Below are positions 42,036 to 47,647 of a stretch of DNA of 47,647 nucleotides, piece after piece. The position numbers were made by a program, and so were the translations under genes. The DNA is from Desulfatirhabdium butyrativorans DSM 18734 (lineage in GTDB: Bacteria > Desulfobacterota > Desulfobacteria > Desulfobacterales > Desulfatirhabdiaceae), in NCBI RefSeq assembly GCF_000429925.1, contig NZ_KE386987.1, positions 1 to 47,647 of the forward strand. Direction: 5' to 3'. How positions within the stretch are numbered: the first letter of the stretch is position 1; every line of letters starts with the position of its first letter. A model generated the notes under the pieces. It did no database searches. It was not told the DNA's origin and was given only the letters and a program-made list of their open reading frames with translations.

Positions 42036-44201
42036 ATGCAGCGAAGCCAACCCGAATCGACCTGCCGTATTGCCATGAATGAATATGACTCCAAGAACCT
42101 GCTTGCTTCCTTTGATATTCCCGTCGTTCCGGAAAAGGTTGCGCCTGATGCGGCCTCTGCGGTGGAAGCGGCCCGGGTGCTGGGATATCCTGTCGTTCTC
42201 AAGGGGCTTGGCAGAAATCTGCTTCATAAAACGGAACGAAATCTCGTATGGGTCAACCTGGTTGATGATGCGGCCATCTGTGAAGCGGCTCGGCAAATCG
42301 CGAACAACGCGGGATCGGATCTCGAAGGGTTTCTGGTTCAACCGTTCGTGAAGGGAAGCCGGGAATTCGTGGCGGGTTTGTTCCGGGATCCGCAATTCGG
42401 GCCTGTGGTCATGTTCGGCCTTGGCGGCATTTATACGGAGGCGCTTTCGGATGTGGCGTTCCGGATTGCGCCGCTATCGGAAGCGGATGCCGAGGATATG
42501 CTTCGTGAAATTCGGAGCCGGAAGCTCCTGGAAGCCTTCCGGGGGGAGAAGCCCGTCGATCGGAATGCGCTGATACGGGCATTGATGGGTCTCAGCCGCC
42601 TGTCCATCGAAAATCCATCTGTTGCTGAAGTCGATATCAATCCGCTGAAGGTTATGCCGGATGGGAGGCTGATTGCCGTCGATGCCATCGTGGTTCAGCA
42701 GGACGGGTGCCCGGAAGAAATCTTTCTCCCCCCCGTTGATTCAAAACGGCTTGGGCAGCTCTTCTATCCCCACTCCATCGCTTTTGTCGGCATCTCGGCG
42801 CAAATCGGCAAATGGGGACACAGGCTCTACAGCATCGCCGCAGCGCGGGGTTTTGCCGGAGACATATACCTGGTCAATCCGAAAGGGGGAACGATTGCCG
42901 GAAGGCCGGTCTATAGCAGTGTGGAAGAGGTCCCCGGCCAGATCGATCTGGCTGTGGTTACGGTTCCGGCCGCTCGCGTGCCCGCCCTGATACCGGCGTT
43001 TCAGCGGAAAGGCATCCGCAATGTATTGCTGATTTCCTCCGGATTTGCTGAAACCGGCCCGGAGGGAAAGGCAGAGGAGAAGAGCCTGATGGAGGAAGCC
43101 AGAAAGGCGGGCATTCTGATCGTCGGTCCAAACACCATGGGAATCTGCAATCCGCATATCAAACTGTATTGCACCGGCAGTCATGTGTGGCCGATTGCCG
43201 GCTCGACTGCGGTGGTCGCGCAATCGGGCAACATGGGCACGCAACTGTTGGCCTTCGCCGAAAATCAGGGAATCGGTATCCGGGCCTTTTGCGGATCCGG
43301 CAATGAAGGTATGGTGACGATCGAAGATTTCATCGACGCTTTCGAAGTGGATGATGTGACCCATACGGTCATGCTCTATGTGGAGAGTGTCAAGGACGGC
43401 AAGCGCTTCATGGAAAGCGCCCGGCGGGTCGGCAAGAAAAAACCGATCGTTCTGCTGAAGGGCGGGCAGACGCAGGCCGGCATGAAGGCCGCGGCAAGCC
43501 ATACGGGTGCCATGGCTTCGGATACCCGCATCTTCAACGCCATGTGTAAACAGGCAGGGATCGTGAAAGTGGAGCGGCCGATGGATCTGCTGGACTTATC
43601 GGCGGCGTTCTCGTCACTGCCGCTTCCGAAAGGAAATCGGGCTGCCATCATGACCCTCGGTGGGGGCTGGGGTGTGGTGACAGCCGATCTGTGCGCCGAA
43701 TTCGGTCTTGAGGTCCCGACCCTGTCCGAAGAATTGATCCGGAAGATCGATACGATCCTGCCCCCGTATTGGAGCAGGGCAAACCCGGTCGATATTGTCG
43801 GTGAAAACGATCTTGGGCTTCCACTGAAGATCATCGAGATGCTGCTTCAGTGGGATGAATGCGATGCGGTGATCCACCTCGGAATCAAGGGGCGAAAGGT
43901 TCTGGTCAAGAAAATGGCCCAATCCATCCGGGTGGCGGACCCGGATATTGCGGGGGATTTTCTGGATGTGATGGAACAGACGATCGAGGATTTTGAACGG
44001 CAATACGTGGAGAGCATCGTGGCGCTGATGCACCGGTACCAAAAACCGATCTTCGGCGTCAGCCTGCTGACCGAGCCAACGGATTTTACGGTATACGGAA
44101 TGCCGGGCTCCGATTATAAGGCCGTATTTTATGAAACGCCGGAGCGGGCCGTGAACGCATTTTCCAAAATGGTCGAATACCAGCGCTTTCTCAGCAGATA
44201 A
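42036..44201 (+). CDS. Acyl-CoA synthetase, ADP-forming (beta-alpha fusion)
   Basis: A 721-residue NDP-forming acyl-CoA synthetase, making ATP from acyl-CoA or activating organic acids. The ATP-grasp (beta) part comes first: PVVLKGLGRNLLHKT, GLGGIYTEALSDV and VAEVDINPL lie within residues 1-225. The CoA-binding and ligase (alpha) parts follow, with VAQSGNMGTQ, GSGNEG and ASHTGAMA; the SHTGA His is the probable phosphorylated residue. The more familiar fused order is alpha then beta. AGAGGA lies before the ATG at 42036; an ATG at 42006 would add ten residues. The substrate (acetate, aryl-acetate or other) cannot be read. Confidence 0.88.
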   Translation: MQRSQPESTCRIAMNEYDSKNLLASFDIPVVPEKVAPDAASAVEAARVLGYPVVLKGLGRNLLHKTERNLVWVNLVDDAAICEAARQIANNAGSDLEGFLVQPFVKGSREFVAGLFRDPQFGPVVMFGLGGIYTEALSDVAFRIAPLSEADAEDMLREIRSRKLLEAFRGEKPVDRNALIRALMGLSRLSIENPSVAEVDINPLKVMPDGRLIAVDAIVVQQDGCPEEIFLPPVDSKRLGQLFYPHSIAFVGISAQIGKWGHRLYSIAAARGFAGDIYLVNPKGGTIAGRPVYSSVEEVPGQIDLAVVTVPAARVPALIPAFQRKGIRNVLLISSGFAETGPEGKAEEKSLMEEARKAGILIVGPNTMGICNPHIKLYCTGSHVWPIAGSTAVVAQSGNMGTQLLAFAENQGIGIRAFCGSGNEGMVTIEDFIDAFEVDDVTHTVMLYVESVKDGKRFMESARRVGKKKPIVLLKGGQTQAGMKAAASHTGAMASDTRIFNAMCKQAGIVKVERPMDLLDLSAAFSSLPLPKGNRAAIMTLGGGWGVVTADLCAEFGLEVPTLSEELIRKIDTILPPYWSRANPVDIVGENDLGLPLKIIEMLLQWDECDAVIHLGIKGRKVLVKKMAQSIRVADPDIAGDFLDVMEQTIEDFERQYVESIVALMHRYQKPIFGVSLLTEPTDFTVYGMPGSDYKAVFYETPERAVNAFSKMVEYQRFLSR

Positions 44202-44243
44202 CCGGCTCAGGTTGTACCCAAAACGGGATTTCCGTTCAGACAT
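44202..44243 (+). repeat. Dispersed intergenic repeat, 3' half (copy E)
   Basis: CCGGCTCAGGTTGTACCC, AAAACGGGATTTCCGTTCAG and ACATT start directly after the acyl-CoA synthetase stop codon and fill the gap to the glycosyltransferase. Confidence 0.65.
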
Positions 44244-44274
44244 TGGTTCGTTTTCGATATCAAAGCGAAATACT

Positions 44275-45033
44275 TTGGAAAAGCCAAAAATCAGCGTTGC
44301 CATTATCGCCCGGGATGAGGCGGATCGTATCGGTGGGCTGCTCAGGAGCCTCGGATTTGCCGATGAAATCGTTGTGGTGGATTCTGGCAGCACCGACGGT
44401 ACACAGGCCATCTGCGAAAGCTTTGGGGCCAGGGTCGTTTTCAATCCGTGGCCGGGTTATGTCGAGCAGAAACAGTTTGCCCTCGATGCGACCAGTCACG
44501 AATGGATTCTCAGCCTGGATGCGGACGAAGAAGTGCCTGATGCGCTGGCTGCCGAAATCTTGCGGTCAATCCAGCAGGCCGGGCCGAATGTCGCGGGTAT
44601 TTCCATGCCCAGACTCTCCAGGTATCTGGGCCGCTGGATTCGTCATGGCGGCTGGTATCCGGATCGCAAGGTGCGGCTGGTTCGTCGGGGCAGGGGAAGG
44701 TGGCAGGGCGTGAATCCGCATGACAAGTTGGTTGCGGACGGGGATGTTATCCAGTTGAGCCAGCCTTTCTTGCATTACGTCTACCGGAGCATATCGGATC
44801 AGGTGGTGACGATGAACCGGTTCTCGGAAATCTATGCGCAGCAGGGCGCATCCCGGCGCGGCTGGTTTGTCGTGGCCGGTGTGTTCCATGCCATCGGAAA
44901 ATTTCTGGAGTGTTACGTTTGGAAATTCGGTTTTCTGGATGGCATTCCCGGGTTGATCATTGCCATGAATTCGGCAGGATACGTGTTTCTGAAGCATGCC
45001 AAGCGCTGGGAGAGGCGGCTGACCGAAGTCTGA
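44275..45033 (+). CDS. Family 2 glycosyltransferase (WaaE/KdtX-like)
   Basis: A GT-A fold sugar transferase of about 252 residues. KPKISVAIIARDEADRI is the nucleotide-sugar-binding start, followed by VVDSGSTDGT, the metal-binding LDADEEVP and HGGWYPDRKVRLVRR. This set resembles the WaaE/KdtX group that adds sugars to the LPS inner core; the acceptor is not certain. No ATG precedes the conserved part: the TTG at 44275 is chosen because the only earlier start in frame (TTG 44212) lies inside repeat copy E. A clear ribosome site is lacking, so the start is tentative. Confidence 0.82.
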   Translation: MEKPKISVAIIARDEADRIGGLLRSLGFADEIVVVDSGSTDGTQAICESFGARVVFNPWPGYVEQKQFALDATSHEWILSLDADEEVPDALAAEILRSIQQAGPNVAGISMPRLSRYLGRWIRHGGWYPDRKVRLVRRGRGRWQGVNPHDKLVADGDVIQLSQPFLHYVYRSISDQVVTMNRFSEIYAQQGASRRGWFVVAGVFHAIGKFLECYVWKFGFLDGIPGLIIAMNSAGYVFLKHAKRWERRLTEV

Positions 45034-45086
45034 TGCAAGGGCTTCCAGCCGGATTGGACATTTTTGAAATGAAGGAAGCGGACATC

Positions 45087-45785
45087 ATGGATTTTATTGC
45101 ACCGCAATGTGCAACTTGCCCCTTTGAATGGCGGGAGCGGGCATGCCATCATCCCGGTGGAAAAGGACCGCCCACTTGTCCTACACTGCATTATCGTAAA
45201 CTCGCTGAAAATACAGTCCATATTTTGCAGGACACGAATCTTCTGGAATTCGCCCGACAGGCATCCATCCAGGAAGGGGAGGGTTATGGCGGCCGGGAAC
45301 TGGGATATGAGGCCATCAGGCCCATCAAACCGCGGCTGGTAGAGGTGATGGAATTTGCCGGGAGAATGCATTTTACCAGGCTTGCGCTGATATTCTGTAT
45401 TGGTCTGCGCAATGAAGCATCCGTCGTGGCGAGACTGTTTGAAAAAGAGGGCTTTGCTGTGCTCTCCATTGCCTGCAAGGCGGGACGAATCCCCAAGGAG
45501 TGTATCGGTATTTCAGAAGAGCAAAAAGTATCGCCCTACTCGAAAGAATCCATGTGCAATCCGGTTTTTCAGGCTATGCTTGCCAACCAGTGGCCATCGC
45601 AATTCAATGTGCTTCTCGGTCTTTGCGTCGGGCACGATTCCCTCTTTCTGAAATATGCGGATGCCTTGTCTACCGTTCTTGCCGTCAAGGATCGCCTGCT
45701 CGGACACAACCCGCTTGCAGCTGTTTACCAGTGCGACAGCTACTACCGTTATCTGAAACAGCCGCTGGAAACCATTCAGAAATGA
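45087..45785 (+). CDS. DUF1847 protein
   Basis: A 232-residue soluble protein of the DUF1847 family, common in anaerobes. Cysteines cluster at the front (CATCPFE near residue 8 and CHHPGGKGPPTCP), suggesting a metal site; GLCVGHDSLFLKYA and LAVKDRLLGHNPLAAVY are conserved phrases near the end. No reaction is known. The ATG at 45087 has GAAGGAAG about 8 bp upstream; two earlier in-frame ATGs (45033, 45069) would add a few non-conserved residues. It follows the glycosyltransferase closely. Confidence 0.82.
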   Translation: MDFIAPQCATCPFEWRERACHHPGGKGPPTCPTLHYRKLAENTVHILQDTNLLEFARQASIQEGEGYGGRELGYEAIRPIKPRLVEVMEFAGRMHFTRLALIFCIGLRNEASVVARLFEKEGFAVLSIACKAGRIPKECIGISEEQKVSPYSKESMCNPVFQAMLANQWPSQFNVLLGLCVGHDSLFLKYADALSTVLAVKDRLLGHNPLAAVYQCDSYYRYLKQPLETIQK

Positions 45786-45831
45786 GGCTGCCGGCGGGTT
45801 GATGCCGGTATGACCTGGAGAATCCGAACAG

Positions 45832-46755
45832 ATGAAATGGTGTGCAGCGCGAGTGGAAATTGATTCGCCTCATCCGCAGGATGTAATCGATAGCGTTGCG
45901 GATATTTTTGTGGAAATGGGTCTTTCCGGGGTCGTGATCGATGATCCAGGACTGGAGCCTGAAGAAGGTTGGGGCGAAGGAGCCGTCGAGAGACCCGAAC
46001 GGTATGCCGTGACCGGATATTTCCCATGGATCGACAATCTGGCAGGCAGGCAGAAGACGCTCGAAGGATCGCTTGCGCGGAATCTGACGGATCCGGCATG
46101 CGTGTATCGGGTTGTCTATGCACCCGTGGAGGAAGAAAACTGGGCAGAAGCCTGGAAGACGTATTTTCAGCCGATCCCGGTTTCCGAACATTTCGTGGTC
46201 AAGCCCACATGGCGGGACTACAAACCGAAACCCGGGGAGATCGTGCTTGAAATCGATCCCGGTATGGCCTTCGGGACCGGGATGCACCCTACGACCATGC
46301 TGTGCATTCGGGAGCTGGAAAAGATCGTCAAACCGGGAATGGCCCTGGTGGATGTCGGCACAGGATCGGGGATTTTGTCGCTTGCAGCTTCCAGGCTGGG
46401 CGCATCACCTTTGATTGGCATCGACCGGGATCGCCTTGCCGCAGACATCGCACGGCGAAATCTGGCGCTCAATGGTGTGGTGGAATCCCGCTATATGACG
46501 GTTGCAGGCGTACTGATCGAAAGTATCCGGATGCAGGCGGACATCGTTGTTGCCAATATCCTGACGGAAGTGATTTTGGAGTTGCTGAAAACGGTCCGGG
46601 AAATCATCCGACCGGGAGGATTCTTTGTCTGTTCGGGGATCATCTCACCGAAGGCGGAAATGATCGCAGAAGCCTTGCTTCGGCAAGGTTTCTGCGAGAT
46701 TGGGCAAACATCGCTGGATGGATGGGTGTGTTTCAGCGCCCAGGCGCTACCATAA
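45832..46755 (+). CDS. prmA: Ribosomal protein L11 methyltransferase
   Basis: A 307-residue SAM-dependent methyltransferase that modifies ribosomal protein L11. The N-terminal recruitment domain is followed by the linker NWAEAWKTYFQPIPV, then the diagnostic DPGMAFGTGMHPTT and the SAM-binding DVGTGSGILSLAA. IVVANILTEVI supplies the catalytic NIL motif. Length is normal. It starts 46 bp after the DUF1847 gene and ends at repeat copy F. Confidence 0.94.
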   Translation: MKWCAARVEIDSPHPQDVIDSVADIFVEMGLSGVVIDDPGLEPEEGWGEGAVERPERYAVTGYFPWIDNLAGRQKTLEGSLARNLTDPACVYRVVYAPVEEENWAEAWKTYFQPIPVSEHFVVKPTWRDYKPKPGEIVLEIDPGMAFGTGMHPTTMLCIRELEKIVKPGMALVDVGTGSGILSLAASRLGASPLIGIDRDRLAADIARRNLALNGVVESRYMTVAGVLIESIRMQADIVVANILTEVILELLKTVREIIRPGGFFVCSGIISPKAEMIAEALLRQGFCEIGQTSLDGWVCFSAQALP

Positions 46756-46873
46756 CGCCTGAACGGAAAGCTCGTTTATGGAAGAACCCGAGCCTGCGGG
46801 CAGGCTGTATCGAAAGATTGCCTGCCCGCAGGCGGCTCGTTGCTCCGAATAGGGGATTTCCGTTCGCGCGCTA
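46755..46873 (+). repeat. Dispersed intergenic repeat, copy F (extended, inverted)
   Basis: The outer ends CGCCTGAACGGAAA and TTTCCGTTCGCGCGCTA face each other, and inside lies a perfect 14-bp inverted repeat, GCCTGCGGGCAGGC (46792-46805) and GCCTGCCCGCAGGC (46820-46833). It lies between prmA and the convergent edge gene, where it probably acts as a strong hairpin. The terminal CTA (46871-46873) is the stop codon of the minus-strand gene. Confidence 0.65.
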
Positions 46874-47647
46874 CTGAGCCATTTTCGCTTCGATATCGCT
46901 CAATCGGGATTCGATCAGCTTTTTCTGACTTTCGCTCTGTGTTCTTGCACCGGCTTTGACGAGCATGTCTTTGGCTTTTTGCAGACTGATCGGTGTCCCC
47001 TTGTCGATGAGGATGTCTGCCTTATAGATTTCGATCATCTGGCCAAGACCGTTCAGACGCAGATTGACTGCAGCCTTCAATTCTTCTGTATCGGCATAAG
47101 GCGTCGCCTGATGTACCAGGGCCTTGATTTTTGGGAAATCCAGCTCCCCGGGCTGTTCAATCAGATGATCCGCCTTGTCGAGGTAGTACCTGCAGATGAA
47201 GGGAAAAACGACCTTCCTGGAAAGTACGACATTGGGGTGAATGGCATCGGCTTTGGCGCCTGGAAGCGTGATCAGCAGTTTGTGGCCGATGGGTGAGAAC
47301 CTGCCTTGCCAGATTTCAACCCCTTTCGGTGTTTCCTTTGCGATATATGTGCACATGTTGGAAGCACTCACACCGATCAGCAGCAGCAGGATGGCGGCTA
47401 CGCCGGCTACAAGGAATTTGATGGATTTATCCATGGAATCCCCCTTTTTCTGGTAGTTATCGCATTTCGCGGGGTAGGTGACGGAGACGGAAGCGCTTTC
47501 CTGCTCTTTCTTCTGGGTCATCGCCGCCAATTCGGCTTTGGCTTGCTCTTCCGCCTTTCGCTTTTGTTCGGCTTTTTCGGCTTCGATTCGGGCGGCCTCG
47601 GCCTTTTCCCTGGCGATGCGTTCTGCTTCCATGCGCTCCGCCTCGGC
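46871..47647 (-). CDS. Coiled-coil and membrane protein, open at the right edge
   Basis: A partial protein whose frame runs off the window. The visible front is a highly charged Ala/Glu/Lys coiled coil (EAERIAREKAEAARIEAEKA and so on), followed by a short polar link, one membrane helix (KFLVAGVAAILLLLIGVSAS) and an extracytoplasmic domain of about 165 residues with EIWQGRFSPIGHKLL and YYLDKADHLI. An internal ATG at 47434 (MDKSIKF) has a strong AGGGGG site in front of it. Proteins of this type as I remember them begin there, so the coiled coil could be a separate upstream gene that has lost its stop. Both readings remain open. The stop codon is in repeat copy F. Confidence 0.62.
   Translation of the reverse strand, partial: AEAERMEAERIAREKAEAARIEAEKAEQKRKAEEQAKAELAAMTQKKEQESASVSVTYPAKCDNYQKKGDSMDKSIKFLVAGVAAILLLLIGVSASNMCTYIAKETPKGVEIWQGRFSPIGHKLLITLPGAKADAIHPNVVLSRKVVFPFICRYYLDKADHLIEQPGELDFPKIKALVHQATPYADTEELKAAVNLRLNGLGQMIEIYKADILIDKGTPISLQKAKDMLVKAGARTQSESQKKLIESRLSDIEAKMAQ

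Overview
The window looks like chromosomal DNA of a Gram-negative anaerobe, most probably a Desulfobacterota (former Deltaproteobacteria, Desulfobacterales-like) genome. This is an inference from gene content: a TAXI-type TRAP transporter with a DUF1850 partner, an ADP-forming acyl-CoA synthetase, a ferredoxin:thioredoxin-reductase-type catalytic subunit beside a glutaredoxin, DUF169 and DUF1847 proteins, KdsB (lipopolysaccharide), an IHF-alpha-like protein and ScpAB. By eye the base composition is mid-50s % GC, with a visibly more AT-rich first 9 kb.

Region 1 (1-9150) is accessory. It opens with the 3' end of an IS110-family transposase. Next comes a tightly overlapping four-gene set: a dynamin-like GTPase whose front end (P-loop included) is missing at the IS junction, a degenerate GTPase-like protein, a 1105-residue protein with two P-loops, and a small coiled-coil protein with one C-terminal membrane anchor. 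Downstream are triloop hairpins, a 69-nt imperfect inverted repeat, a terminator, a broken dynamin-like C-terminus with a glycine zipper, a broken addiction-module antitoxin and two perfect palindromes.

Region 2 (9150-17010) has an ABC exporter, an antitoxin/Doc toxin pair and a run of thiol-redox genes: a DUF255 thioredoxin-fold protein, a glutaredoxin, an FTR-like catalytic subunit, a secreted 1-Cys peroxiredoxin and a secreted TlpA-like protein.

Region 3 (17144-24186, minus strand) is a housekeeping operon: phoH-like, 7TM-HD phosphohydrolase, ybeY, nnrE/nnrD fusion, tsaE and lysC, mostly joined by 4-bp overlaps. pgpH and ybeY overlap by 101 bp.

Region 4 (24641-32473) has a TAXI binding protein, DUF1850 protein and fused TRAP permease, then a DUF218 protein, a TolC-family protein and a DUF169 protein. 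A tRNA-Val(CAC) follows on the minus strand.

Region 5 (32611-47647) holds scpB-scpA, a QueG-like protein, a HIT protein with kdsB, guaA with a membrane coiled-coil gene, ihfA with a winged-helix gene, an UPF0016 half-transporter, a radical SAM protein, a beta-alpha ordered acyl-CoA synthetase, a family 2 glycosyltransferase, a DUF1847 protein, prmA, and a coiled-coil membrane protein running off the right edge.

A second layer lies over the gene map. A dispersed intergenic repeat family of about 75-120 bp has at least seven full or partial copies between 12 and 47 kb. There are also short tandem arrays (CCCTTAA, CAGTGGG and CGAYWA units) and a MITE-like inverted repeat. In four cases the stop codon of a flanking gene lies inside such a repeat.
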